From assembly GCA_039916305.1 (NCBI GenBank), contig JBDSLR010000015.1, positions 62,001 to 126,000 of the forward strand: a DNA stretch of 64,000 nucleotides, given 5' to 3'. Position numbers and translations under genes: made by a program. This DNA is from JACMLD01 sp039916305. GTDB lineage: Bacteria > Bacteroidota > Bacteroidia > Chitinophagales > Chitinophagaceae. Under the pieces are notes generated by a model that saw nothing but the letters and a program-made list of their open reading frames with translations, was not told the origin of the DNA and ran no database searches. Position 1 is the stretch's first letter. Every line of letters begins with the position of its first letter. Shown here piece by piece: positions 37,084-45,930 of the stretch.

Positions 37084-37875
37084 TTAATTTGCCGGTGCTG
37101 CATACAGTCGTTTTTTTGTAAACCCGATATTTGTTTTACTACCGCCATCAATAATATAACCAAACCTGAAAATAACCCGGTATTTATTCCCGGGATTTGA
37201 AACGTAGATGGTCTGGTCTTTCAGATCAACCTTTATCCCATTTTGTTTTTTAGCGTTCTTATATTCAAATATCAATTTGAAAGAATTAAAACGCCTGAAT
37301 AAAATGCCCAGCGAAAATGCTTCTTTGGTATTTTTTGTTTCTTCACCGTGTTTGTCTTTGATACTGATAGAGCTAATATTTATTGAGTCTTTGTTTTGCG
37401 TGCAGTTCCAAATATGATCTTTACCACTGTTATCGGCATTTGAGAAAATTAGTTTTCCGCCTTCACCCAGTTTGCCAAAACGGAATTGCCGGAAATACCG
37501 GATGTCAATTTCAAGACTGCCGGTGTTGTCTTCAAGATTAAATCCCCTGTTTTTTTCCTCCACAAGTTTTTGGTAAATACTAGGAATGTTATTGAATACT
37601 ATCACCTGCTGCCGGGTCTCAGACAGTAGAAGGTATTCAATTTCAATGACTGAATCCGTTTTGAATTTTATGGCATTAGACGGTTTATAAGTGTTGGTTG
37701 TGCTATCAAATGTTCTGACCACCTGCCTGATATAGAGTCGATAGCTATCGTCAATTTTAAATGGCGTGAGTGTGCCAAAGCCTTGTATAGCCTGGTCATC
37801 CACAGGGTTAAATTTGGTGGCCGCACAACCATTCAAAAAAATTGTTATCAGCAGTAAAATGTTTGTCCGTTTCAT
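37084..37875 (-). CDS. Lipoprotein of unknown function
   Basis: A 263-residue protein with a lipoprotein signal, KRTNILLLITIFLNGC, where LNGC is the lipobox. The mature part is beta-rich with charged strands, for example PFKIDDSYRLYIRQVVRTFD, KFKTDSVIEIEYLLLSETRQ and GSLEIDIRYFRQFRFG. It ends with a pattern typical of outer-surface proteins (KYRVIFRFGYIIDGGSK). No domain is recognised. Its ATG overlaps the stop of the upstream gene (ATGA), so both are translated together. The role is probably connected with that gene. Confidence 0.75.
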   Translation of the reverse strand: MKRTNILLLITIFLNGCAATKFNPVDDQAIQGFGTLTPFKIDDSYRLYIRQVVRTFDSTTNTYKPSNAIKFKTDSVIEIEYLLLSETRQQVIVFNNIPSIYQKLVEEKNRGFNLEDNTGSLEIDIRYFRQFRFGKLGEGGKLIFSNADNSGKDHIWNCTQNKDSINISSISIKDKHGEETKNTKEAFSLGILFRRFNSFKLIFEYKNAKKQNGIKVDLKDQTIYVSNPGNKYRVIFRFGYIIDGGSKTNIGFTKKRLYAAPAN

Positions 37876-38873
37876 TGTAAACCTATTTTGCTTTGGGTAT
37901 AAAGAAAACTGCCGCCTATAGAAAAATAGTCTTTGTAAGGAACAATGTGAAGGGGATAAAATAGGCGCTGGTGTATTTTATGCTGGATATCCCATTTTGG
38001 ATAATTGTACCGGTTAAGGGTCAGCGCCCAGTTTTGTGCCGTGTTGCCAATAGTTGAATAAATATGACTTCTGTTATAATACTGCTGCGTTTGATCATTG
38101 TAATAGAGGTATACTATACCGGCCTGGTTACTGAGCTCGTAGGTATTCTTACTGTAACCTGTAAATTTGTTGAAGCCAATTTCAAAGAGGTTGACGGGCC
38201 AGTCATTGTTTCCATGCAAGGAAATAAATCCGCCTCCGGTATGCATGCGATCAAACTTGTCGCCAAATGGCGGGAAGAATGGTGGGCCGTCATTAGTGTA
38301 TGAAAGTTGCGCCCTGTCTGCGTGCACATTTGCGAAGCCAACCTGCTGAAATTTATTTTCCCTTCTTGTGAAAAAATATATGGCATTACCGCCCCATGAG
38401 ACCGAATAGTTAAATGGATTTTGCAGTGGTGGAATATTAAACGTATTCAGGTAATACAGTGGGTAGTGTCTTACAACAGGGTTTAGGTTGCTGTTTGTAT
38501 ACAGCCTGTTTTTTAAACCAATTGTAAAGGTATAAGCGACACTTAATTCTATATCAGCATAGCAGGAAGATTTGATGCCGGGCCAATTACTGCCTATGCC
38601 GCCATGATAGAGCATTAAATCAGCATGCAGGCTGGGGTATAGCCAGTCCCGTCCAAGAAAGGCGGCCGCGCCACCTGAAATACCCATGCGCCAGCTAAAA
38701 CTAGTTTTTGAATTACCAATTTCTGCGGTTAGTTTAATGGATGCCCCCAATTGCTCGCCTGTATTACTATAGAAATAACTGTTGTTTTTCTGCGCTGCCG
38801 TATTAAAAGATAAAATATGGGCTATTAACAGCAAATATACCTGGCAGTATTTTCTACAAAACAACAGTTGCAT
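37872..38873 (-). CDS. Secreted protein resembling polymorphic toxin type 23
   Basis: A 333-residue exported protein. The N-terminal signal is MQLLFCRKYCQVYLLLIAHI with cleavage near NTAAQ. The mature part is beta-rich and outer-membrane-like: SFSWRMGISGGAAAFLGRDW, YADIELSVAYTFTIGL and VSWGGNAIYFFTRREN. The segments GGGFISLHGNNDWPVNLFEI, GFNKFTGYS and YYNRSHIYST recall the Bac_toxin_23 family of Bacteroidota. I cannot verify that family match, and no nuclease-type active site is evident. The next gene, a lipoprotein, overlaps by four bases. Alternatives are an outer-membrane beta-barrel protein or a host-interaction protein. Confidence 0.55.
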   Translation of the reverse strand: MQLLFCRKYCQVYLLLIAHILSFNTAAQKNNSYFYSNTGEQLGASIKLTAEIGNSKTSFSWRMGISGGAAAFLGRDWLYPSLHADLMLYHGGIGSNWPGIKSSCYADIELSVAYTFTIGLKNRLYTNSNLNPVVRHYPLYYLNTFNIPPLQNPFNYSVSWGGNAIYFFTRRENKFQQVGFANVHADRAQLSYTNDGPPFFPPFGDKFDRMHTGGGFISLHGNNDWPVNLFEIGFNKFTGYSKNTYELSNQAGIVYLYYNDQTQQYYNRSHIYSTIGNTAQNWALTLNRYNYPKWDIQHKIHQRLFYPLHIVPYKDYFSIGGSFLYTQSKIGLQ

Positions 38874-39190
38874 CGGAACAAGTATAATGGTGTTAAATAC
38901 CGGTACCAGGAGTAAAGATTATCTGATTTTCAATTGGGGGACAGGACGCTGCAGCGCAGCGTGCAGTTAAATTAATAAATATTATTCAGGCAACATATGA
39001 AATGTGTTTTCAGCAAACTGAAATAGGTGTTTTAACGTGCATTTATCCAGTAGTACAGCCGCACTTTTACTGCAGAAACCCTGCTGTATGGGTACTCCTG
39101 AAAAAAAATAGACCGGACAGTGGTGGAAAGAAAAAAAAGACTTATATTTTATTGCTTAAATACCACGCTCAACCTTTAAAATAACCGCTT
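38874..39190. other. Divergent intergenic region with a perfect hairpin
   Basis: This 317-base gap separates the minus-strand secreted pair from the plus-strand lipoprotein and oxidase genes and must hold promoters for both. A perfect 7-bp inverted repeat, ACGCTGC-AGC-GCAGCGT (38945-38961), lies 72 bases upstream of the secreted gene. I see no clean TAnnTTTG element. Confidence 0.4.
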
Positions 39191-39541
39191 ATGTCATATC
39201 TAAAACGGGGCAGGATATTCTTCTTTGCAGCAATGATGACAATGCTGCAATCATGTTCTTACTCAATCATTGTAGCTAATCAGCGCGGCACGCCGGAACC
39301 TGACCCCGGCAATCGTCAATTGGGTTTTTATAACCTGAAGCAAGTTACAGTTGTTGATACGGTTGTAAAACTATCCCTGTTGCAGGATAAAGTAATGGCG
39401 GTGCCTTTATGTACGGAAGGGGGATTTCATTCAGTAGAATATAAGATCACCTTTGGCGCCATGCTGCGTAATACTTTTACGTTCGGCAAAAGGAAATCAA
39501 TTAAAGTGAAATATGTTTGTTTAAAAGATTCAAACCAATAA
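39191..39541 (+). CDS. Small lipoprotein, Bor-like in appearance
   Basis: A 116-residue protein with a lipoprotein signal ending MMTMLQSC. The mature part has two cysteines in a pattern like phage lambda Bor: PLCTEGGFHSVEYKITFGAM, then NTFTFGKRKSIKVKYVC. Bor-type lipoproteins sit on the outer membrane and affect surface properties. The similarity is by eye only, so the family is uncertain. It ends four bases before the FAD oxidase gene, which points to an operon. Confidence 0.6.
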   Translation: MSYLKRGRIFFFAAMMTMLQSCSYSIIVANQRGTPEPDPGNRQLGFYNLKQVTVVDTVVKLSLLQDKVMAVPLCTEGGFHSVEYKITFGAMLRNTFTFGKRKSIKVKYVCLKDSNQ

Positions 39542-39545
39542 ACTT

Positions 39546-41165
39546 ATGGCACATATATCTACACGCCAGGTTTCTAATTGGGACAATTATCATTTTAACG
39601 GCCCATTCAGCGCCAGAATTTTACATGATATTGCTACCGACCGGGATATTGTTTTGCTTATTAACCGTTACAACGACTGCGCCCGTGATATTCAGTCCCT
39701 GATAAAGGAGTGCAGCGATTTGGGTGAAGGATTAAGGGCCTTTGGCAGCAGCTGGTCTTTGTCAAACATAGCCCAGCATGCAGACAGGATGCTTTTTACC
39801 GGAAGGCTTAATATAAAAAAGGAGATTACGGATAACCTGCTGGATGCTGCATCCGGGTATAAGGCGGAAAACCTTTTCCTGTTTCAATGTGGTATAACGG
39901 TAAAAGAGATTTCTGAATATCTTTTGCGAAAAGGAAAATCTTTAAAAACCTGCGGCGCCAGCAATGGGCAAACGATTGCCGGTGCTATCTCTACTGGTGT
40001 GCATGGTTCTGCTATAGATGTGGGTTCCATCCAGGATGGGGTGGCAGGCCTTCAACTAATTATCGGACCTGGAGTAAAGGATGTCATCTACCTGGAGCGG
40101 GAAACAAAGCCTGCTTTAACGGAAGATTTTGCAAAAAGTATCAATGCAAGGCTAATCAGAAGTGATAAATTATTTAATGCTGCCCTTGTAGGTCTTGGGT
40201 CATTCGGCGTTATTCATGGGGTAGTGATGGAAGCTGAGGATATTTTTCTTCTAAAGCGGTATGTAAAGAAAATAAAAAGAGCGGATGCCTTGCAGCTTGC
40301 AAAGAACCTTGATTTTGCCAATGCTGTTTTTAAGGTAGCAGAAGAAGTTCAACCAGACGGAACGGTAACGAGGCCTTATCATTACAAGCTTTATATTAAT
40401 CCGTATAAACCGCAGGAAGATTTTGTAGGCGAAATTATTTATAAGAAACCTTACCGGAGTAACTATCCCAACCCGCTTCCGTTTATCAAGAAATCTATAT
40501 TCAAGGATATCCCTTCCTGGGTAGCAGAATTTGCGGCGAAGCATAAGCGGCTTATTCCTTTGATACTGGAGGCGCTGAAAACGGAAGCTTTCCCAAAAGT
40601 TGACGACACCGTAGAAGGTACCCTGGGCGAAATTTTCTGGGATACCTCTCAGTCCAGTGCTGCATTTGGCTGCGGCTTTGGAATAGCGATAACTGATACG
40701 GAGAAAGCGCTGGATCTTTTTATTGGCCTGATGAGAGACCAGGGGCCGATACCGGGCATACTTTCTATGCGCTTTGTAAAAGGTACCGAGGCTACAGTGG
40801 GCTTTACAAAATTTGCCACCACCTGTATTTTAGAAGTAGATGGCATTCCCTGGACGGCAAACGACAATATGATAGGCCTGGATGCCTTTTTAACTTTTGT
40901 TATAAAAGCGTTTAAAGAAAACGATATAAACTTTACACTTCATTGGGGAAAAAATGCGCCCTGGGCTTTTCCGGAGCTTATGAATACCATGTATGGCAAA
41001 GCCTGTGAAGAGTGGATAAATATGAGAAGTGTATTACTTTCCGAGAAAATGGGAAAAGTGTTTTCAAATGACTTTCTGAACAGTGCCCAGTTGGCCACCT
41101 ATAATACAGTAGTTCCGGATGATTTTATTGCATTAAGAAATTTAGTTGGCACGGGTAATGTATAA
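39546..41165 (+). CDS. FAD-binding oxidase, aldonolactone oxidase-like
   Basis: A 539-residue flavoprotein of the vanillyl-alcohol oxidase superfamily. The FAD module shows GLRAFGSSWSLSNI, KTCGASNGQTIAGAISTGVH with the following GSAIDVGSIQD, and NAALVGLGSFGVIHGVVMEA. The last is typical of the D-arabinono-1,4-lactone oxidase (ALO) group. The C-terminal half has FTLHWGKNAPWAFPELM, which resembles the ALO C-terminal HWGK motif. There is no signal peptide, so the enzyme is probably cytosolic. The substrate is likely a sugar alcohol or lactone. It starts four bases after the small lipoprotein gene. Confidence 0.9.
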   Translation: MAHISTRQVSNWDNYHFNGPFSARILHDIATDRDIVLLINRYNDCARDIQSLIKECSDLGEGLRAFGSSWSLSNIAQHADRMLFTGRLNIKKEITDNLLDAASGYKAENLFLFQCGITVKEISEYLLRKGKSLKTCGASNGQTIAGAISTGVHGSAIDVGSIQDGVAGLQLIIGPGVKDVIYLERETKPALTEDFAKSINARLIRSDKLFNAALVGLGSFGVIHGVVMEAEDIFLLKRYVKKIKRADALQLAKNLDFANAVFKVAEEVQPDGTVTRPYHYKLYINPYKPQEDFVGEIIYKKPYRSNYPNPLPFIKKSIFKDIPSWVAEFAAKHKRLIPLILEALKTEAFPKVDDTVEGTLGEIFWDTSQSSAAFGCGFGIAITDTEKALDLFIGLMRDQGPIPGILSMRFVKGTEATVGFTKFATTCILEVDGIPWTANDNMIGLDAFLTFVIKAFKENDINFTLHWGKNAPWAFPELMNTMYGKACEEWINMRSVLLSEKMGKVFSNDFLNSAQLATYNTVVPDDFIALRNLVGTGNV

Positions 41166-41333
41166 TTGCAGTTGCCGCCATGCCCACCTTTCTAACAATA
41201 ATTACTGGCTTTGCGAGGCGGTGGATCCGGATAGCAATATAGTGTAGCTGAAAGCAAAAAAGCAGTGGCCATCGCGTACAGAACATCGGGCGGGCGGATG
41301 GGTTTTTATATAGTTTCTGTTTAATACTATGGC

Positions 41334-42161
41334 ATGAATAGTTTACAATACGAATTTCAGAAGAACGGGTTCCTGGTGATACCAGATTTTTACACAGCTG
41401 CGGAATGTTCAAAGCTGATCAACAGGGCGGCTGCTTTGGCGCGGGGATTTGATTATAAAGGCCAGGCCTCTGTTTTCCAGACCAATGACCAGGCCCCTAC
41501 AAGTGATGATTATTTCCTGGCATCGGGTGATAATATTTCGTTCTTTTTTGAAAAAGATGCATTTGATGATCAGGGCCAGTTACGTCACCCGGTAGAAAAT
41601 TCGTTGAATAAAATTGGGCATGCCATGCATGATTTGGATCCTGTCTTTGATGCATTTTCGCGTTCTCCCCGGTTAAAAAAACTGGCGCTGGATCTTGGAT
41701 TGAATGACTATGTACTCATCCAGAGTATGTATATTTTTAAACATGCAAAGATTGGGGGTGTGGTAGATGTACACCAGGATGCCAGTTTTTTATATACCGG
41801 TGGAGGATCCTGTATTGGATTCTGGTTTGCACTGGAAGATGCCACTATTGAAAATGGCTGTCTCTGGGCCAGGGCGGGCGGTCATCATACTTCGTTGAGA
41901 GAAAGATTCCGGCGCAATAATGCCGGCGGTACTTATATGGAAAAGCTGGATACATCGCCCATTGCTATTGATGATATGCAGCCGCTGGAAGTAAAACAGG
42001 GCACTTGTATAGTATTGCATGGATTACTGCCACATTATAGTCAGCCCAATACCAGTGGTAAGTCGCGCCAGGCCTATGCTGTTCATACTGTTGACAGCAG
42101 GCAGGATTATCCCAAAGACAACTGGTTACAACGTACGCAGTTTCCATTAAGGGGTTTTTAA
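41334..42161 (+). CDS. Phytanoyl-CoA dioxygenase (PhyH) family protein
   Basis: A 275-residue Fe(II)/2-oxoglutarate-dependent dioxygenase. The metal triad is visible as H147-Q-D149 in VVDVHQDASFLYTG and H234 in HGLLPHYSQPNTSGKSR, where R245 would bind 2-oxoglutarate. The N-terminal YEFQKNGFLVIPDFYTAAEC and FWFALEDATIENGCLWARAG are typical of PhyH proteins. The family hydroxylates phytanoyl-CoA and other lipids or metabolites; the substrate here is unknown. It lies 168 bases after the oxidase. A weak stem-loop follows. Confidence 0.92.
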   Translation: MNSLQYEFQKNGFLVIPDFYTAAECSKLINRAAALARGFDYKGQASVFQTNDQAPTSDDYFLASGDNISFFFEKDAFDDQGQLRHPVENSLNKIGHAMHDLDPVFDAFSRSPRLKKLALDLGLNDYVLIQSMYIFKHAKIGGVVDVHQDASFLYTGGGSCIGFWFALEDATIENGCLWARAGGHHTSLRERFRRNNAGGTYMEKLDTSPIAIDDMQPLEVKQGTCIVLHGLLPHYSQPNTSGKSRQAYAVHTVDSRQDYPKDNWLQRTQFPLRGF

Positions 42162-42181
42162 ATGCGGAAAATAAATGATGC

Positions 42182-42214
42182 AAAGCGGGCTTGAGCAGCG
42201 AGTCGCTTTATTTG
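42182..42214 (+). terminator. Weak terminator candidate after the PhyH gene
   Basis: AAAGCG and CGCTTT form a six-base stem around a longer, partly paired loop, followed by ATTTG. It lies 20 bases after the PhyH stop. The T-run is poor, so it is a weak call. Confidence 0.35.
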
Positions 42215-42296
42215 ACTATATATGATAGGAATGGTTACAACGGACCGGGGGAGCCTGTAAAAAAATATTGCCTGGCACGCTGCCGCCGGTAGATTT

Positions 42297-43298
42297 TTAC
42301 AGCCATTCAGATCGCCTGAAGAGAAAGTACAGTATAACGCAGGCCGCTACTGTAAAAAGTATTACAGCATGAAAGCCATACTCCCATTCTGTTTCCGGCA
42401 TAAATTTAAAGTTCATGCCCCAAAAGCCGGCAACCATGGTGGGTACTGCAATAATGGCGGCCCATCCGGCAAATTTTTTGGAAGTATCGTTTTGAGAAAT
42501 GGAGATAAGTGAAAAATTTGCTTCCAGCGCGGTGTTTTATAATTCACGTGTATTGTTTACCATCTCGTTAATGCGTATCACATGGTCATAGATATCCCTG
42601 AAATACGGTTGTGTTTCCGGCGAGATGCATTTGATATCAAACCGCATCAGCCGGTTACAAATATCCACCAGCGGTGATACAGCCCTTTTCACTTCCAGCA
42701 GTTCACGTTTCAGCTGATAGATCTGCTCAGTCGTATGGCGTGTTGGCTTGTCTTTAAAAATTTTCTCTTCAATGGACACAAGTTCCTGCTCCATATCATG
42801 CACCACCGGGAAATACCGGTCCACAATAAAGTCCATGATGGCGTACAACACAAACCCCTGCCCTTTATTCAGTTAGTCAGGCATGGATTCGCAGCGTGCA
42901 CGTACTTCTTTATAAGCAACAGATGATCCGTGCCGCACCGTTACAATAAAATTTTTGCCGACAGAAAAATGGGTTTCGCCAAATTCAATATGATGATCCT
43001 TGCTCATCTGCGCAGTACGTACTGCTATAAAAACAGCATCTCCATACAGTTCTATTTTAGGGCGCTGGTGGGCACGGTGTGCATCTTCAACAGCCAGGTC
43101 GTGCAGGTTAAATTCCTCCTGTACCCGCAGCAGTATTTCTTCCGGCGGTTCATGCAGGCCTATCCATACAAACTGGTCGTTTTTTTCAAGTACGGAATGT
43201 ACTTCATTCAACTCCACATCTGCAACGCGGTAGCCCCGGTATAAGCAGCGCAATTGATTATTTCTTTCATGGGTTATTTTGACTGCTGATGGCAGCAA
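42297..43298 (-). pseudogene. corA: CorA magnesium transporter with two in-frame TAA codons
   Basis: Read on the minus strand, one uninterrupted frame of 333 codons spans the whole CorA protein. It starts LPSAVKITHERNNQLRCLYR and contains FVWIGLHEPPEEI, VEDAHRAHQRPKIELYGDAV, and then LYAIMDFIVDRYFP. It ends with two membrane helices around the signature GFWGMNFKFMPE and FRRSEWL. Two TAA codons interrupt it: at 42873-42875 (MPD-stop-LNKGQGF) and 42537-42539 (TREL-stop-NTALEAN). From family knowledge each falls where Leu is expected, so single TTA to TAA changes would explain both. There are no indels. CorA forms a pentameric Mg2+ channel and needs its C-terminal pore helices, so the gene should be inactive unless read through. 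Confidence 0.9.
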
Positions 43299-43476
43299 AT
43301 GGAAAGTTCGGCAAACTTTCTATCAATATAACTATAGCATTGCTGAATGGCTTAAATAAATTGCAGGAACTGTAAATACGATATTGCTGTGTTTGTTTAA
43401 TTGTATAGTTTTAAAGGATGCAATTTGTATAGCCTGAGAAATGCGGGCAAATGGTTATTGTCCCACCAGATCAAGC

Positions 43477-43956
43477 ATGAAAAACTTTATAAACATGTGC
43501 CATAAGTACCTGAACCTGCTTATTATTTGTTGTCTTTTACTATCATGTGCTGATAGCAGTGAATCAAACGCCGGGGCGAAAGAAGAAGTGAGCGCTTCTT
43601 CCAGCCCCATGGCCTGCTATTCATATACAGCCGGCAAGGATACTATTATTCTAAAAACAGTTGATGTTAAGGGATTTATTACCGGCGTATTGCTGTATAA
43701 GCTGTATCAAAAAGACAGGAATGCAGGTACTATCCAGGGACGTATGAAAAACGATATGCTTATTGCAGATTATACATTTATGTCGGAAGGGGTAACCAGC
43801 GTCCGCCAGGTTGCTTTTAAAAAGGTTGGCCATACATTCATTGAAGGATACGGGAAAGTAACAGCAATGCAGAATGAAAAGTCAGTGTTTGTGAATCCTG
43901 ATTCACTCAATTTTAACAATGCAATGGCGCTGAAGAAGGTTGATTGTGAAAAATAG
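43477..43956 (+). CDS. Lipoprotein of unknown function
   Basis: A protein of about 159 residues. ATG 43477 gives a lipoprotein signal, MCHKYLNLLIICCLLLSC, with a lipobox Cys; the frame opens at 43441, but that leader is unlikely. The mature part has LKTVDVKGFITGVLLYKLYQ, RNAGTIQGRMKNDMLIADY and SEGVTSVRQVAFKKVGHTFI. These repeats of G-x-I-x-G and strand-like motifs recur in small Bacteroidota lipoproteins of unknown role. It is monocistronic and converges on the glycosidase gene. Confidence 0.78.
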   Translation: MKNFINMCHKYLNLLIICCLLLSCADSSESNAGAKEEVSASSSPMACYSYTAGKDTIILKTVDVKGFITGVLLYKLYQKDRNAGTIQGRMKNDMLIADYTFMSEGVTSVRQVAFKKVGHTFIEGYGKVTAMQNEKSVFVNPDSLNFNNAMALKKVDCEK

Positions 43957-43992
43957 ACGGATGTATACAAGGCTGTTTCTGTTGCATACAAA

Positions 43993-45000
43993 TCATTGCA
44001 CGAGGTAGGGCCCTTTCTCGTTCCACTTTATTGCTGCACTGGAAATATACCATGTTTTGCCATTGTCATTGTTCCCCTGGTAAAACAACCAGGTACTGCC
44101 ATCCTGATCGGTAAAAATATTGGGGTGGCCCGACTCACTATAATTCCAGGAGCCCGGATCTCCATTGGTAAGAAAAGGTTTATTGGATAATCTTTCCCAT
44201 TTAATACCATCACTACTTTTTGCCACGCCAATCTGTTGCGGGTTATTGTTATAAGCACCTGCATAAAACATATACAGCAGGTTGCCTCTTTGTATTACAG
44301 AGGCAGCTTCAATGCAGGCACCTTCCCATGGATAGTCCGGTTTTAAAATCGGAGCATCCGTCAGTTGCGTCCACTGGTCACGGTTAAAATTGGTGCCTGC
44401 CGGTGCCGCAGCAACACCCTGCAGCTGAATTTTATAGTCCGCATCCCGGGTAGCAAAATAAAGCAGGTATTGGTCTTTAAAACGGATTACTTCCGCATCG
44501 ATGGCGCGGCCACAGTTCCACATACCGGTTGGATGAAAAACCGGGTTACTGGGATTGCGCTGAAAATGAATGCCGTCTTTTGAAACGGCATGGCAGATGG
44601 CATCATTGCGGCCATTGCCATAGGTTTGGTAAAACAAATTCACTTCATTGTTAACAATGATGGCGCCGGGTGCTGCCATGCCTTTTTTTTCATATTCAGC
44701 CCCCGGGCTTATTTCTGCAATTTTTTTCCAGTTGCGGAGATTGCGGCTTTCGGCAATACCAATGCCCCAGCCTTTAACCGGGTTAGCGCTGTCCTTATAA
44801 GGAGGAATGGAATAGTACATCAGGTAGCGCCCGCGAAATTTGATTACGTAAGGGTCTTTGGCATAGGGTAATCCAATACGGGAGCTGTCACCGTATAGCA
44901 TACCAGGTGGTTTGGGTGCTGTTTGGGTCTGCGCCTGTGCTGTGAAAAATAAAAACAGTAATAAAGATAGTATCAGCAATTTATTTTGATGTAGTTGCAT
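43993..45000 (-). CDS. Secreted GH43/GH117-like glycosidase
   Basis: A 335-residue protein with a signal peptide (LILSLLLFLFFTAQAQ). Propeller-type motifs include LPYAKDPYVIKFRGRYLMYY, WGIGIAESRNLRNWKKIAEI and FYQTYGNGRNDAICHAVSKD. A glycosidase-type CGRAIDAEVIRF, WEGACIEAASVIQ and SGHPNIFTDQDGSTWLFYQG follow. This arrangement fits GH43 or the related GH117 and GH130-like propellers acting on plant or algal oligosaccharides outside the cytoplasm. The substrate is undetermined. It is a single gene, divergent from the small secreted protein downstream. Confidence 0.8.
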   Translation of the reverse strand: MQLHQNKLLILSLLLFLFFTAQAQTQTAPKPPGMLYGDSSRIGLPYAKDPYVIKFRGRYLMYYSIPPYKDSANPVKGWGIGIAESRNLRNWKKIAEISPGAEYEKKGMAAPGAIIVNNEVNLFYQTYGNGRNDAICHAVSKDGIHFQRNPSNPVFHPTGMWNCGRAIDAEVIRFKDQYLLYFATRDADYKIQLQGVAAAPAGTNFNRDQWTQLTDAPILKPDYPWEGACIEAASVIQRGNLLYMFYAGAYNNNPQQIGVAKSSDGIKWERLSNKPFLTNGDPGSWNYSESGHPNIFTDQDGSTWLFYQGNNDNGKTWYISSAAIKWNEKGPYLVQ

Positions 45001-45274
45001 GCCTCAATAAGTACGTGTAGTAAAACATGTGGTAAGTTAAGACTTGCAGGTAAACAGCCGGTAAATTATACTGTTTATTTTTTCCGGCCTGGCCTGTATA
45101 CTTTTTTACCCGCATCAATTGCCTGTATGTCATTTATAAATTGCAAATAATACGTGCGTAGCGCTTCGTCTATATATAATGCCTGTTCATCTATTGATTT
45201 ACGTATTGCCGGAACATGGCACCTGCTTTGAATTCTTTAGTATATAAATTATTCAAAGAACTAAAAATGAATGT

Positions 45275-45772
45275 ATGAAACGAACAATTTTTATGATGTT
45301 TATCGGGGCAGGTTTATTATCTGTCAACCCGTCTGTTGCACAGCTGAATGTGAGTGTTAATATCGGTAACCAGCCATCCTGGGCGCCTGAGGGATATGAT
45401 GAAGCGCAGTACTATTACATGCCAGATATGGATGTGTATTATGATGTGCCTGCCCACCAGTTTTTATACCTTAATAACCGCCGCTGGGTGCGCAGTGCTG
45501 TTTTGCCGGCCATTTACCGCAGTTATGATCTGTATCGGGTACATAAAGTAGCTATCAACGATAGGGATGCCTGGAAAAATCATGACCGTGACAGAAAACA
45601 GTACGCAACTTTTAAAGGAAGGTTTGATCAGCATCCGATACGGGATAGCAGGGACGACAAGTATACAAGGAACAAAACTAACTGGCAGAATAACCGCTTC
45701 AAAGACAATGGCAGCAGTACCGGAAGGGAAAATGGCAAACACGATCAGCAGGCTGCTGAGGGCCGGCATTAG
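45275..45772 (+). CDS. Small secreted protein of unknown function
   Basis: A 165-residue protein with a signal peptide (RTIFMMFIGAGLLSVNPSVA). The mature part is rich in Tyr, Asp and Arg: SWAPEGYDEAQYYYMPDMDV, DVPAHQFLYLNNRRWVRSA, then YDLYRVHKVAINDRDAW. The tail is low-complexity and charged. Proteins of this composition are frequent in Bacteroidota, with no known role. The gene ends 17 bases before a good terminator. Confidence 0.8.
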   Translation: MKRTIFMMFIGAGLLSVNPSVAQLNVSVNIGNQPSWAPEGYDEAQYYYMPDMDVYYDVPAHQFLYLNNRRWVRSAVLPAIYRSYDLYRVHKVAINDRDAWKNHDRDRKQYATFKGRFDQHPIRDSRDDKYTRNKTNWQNNRFKDNGSSTGRENGKHDQQAAEGRH

Positions 45773-45788
45773 TAAACAATCTTCATTG

Positions 45789-45826
45789 AAAAGGTTCGCT
45801 AAACATGCCTTAGCGGACCTTTTTTA
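45789..45826 (+). terminator. Rho-independent terminator
   Basis: AAGGTTCGCTAA pairs with TTAGCGGACCTT (one G-T wobble) around a short loop and is followed by T-rich sequence. It ends the transcript of the small secreted protein. Confidence 0.9.
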
Positions 45827-45930
45827 TTGGGCGTCGTTGGTTTCGGGTAATCTTTTAAAATGCCCACCATACTGACGCTGCTTATATTTGCTACATTTGC
45901 CGTACTTATAAAATAAAAACGAGGCATACA

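Noticed and set aside
42297..43298. TAA read as leucine (stop-codon reassignment) in corA
   Set aside because: TAA properly terminates many other genes in the window, so general reassignment is excluded; the corA stops are best read as lesions.
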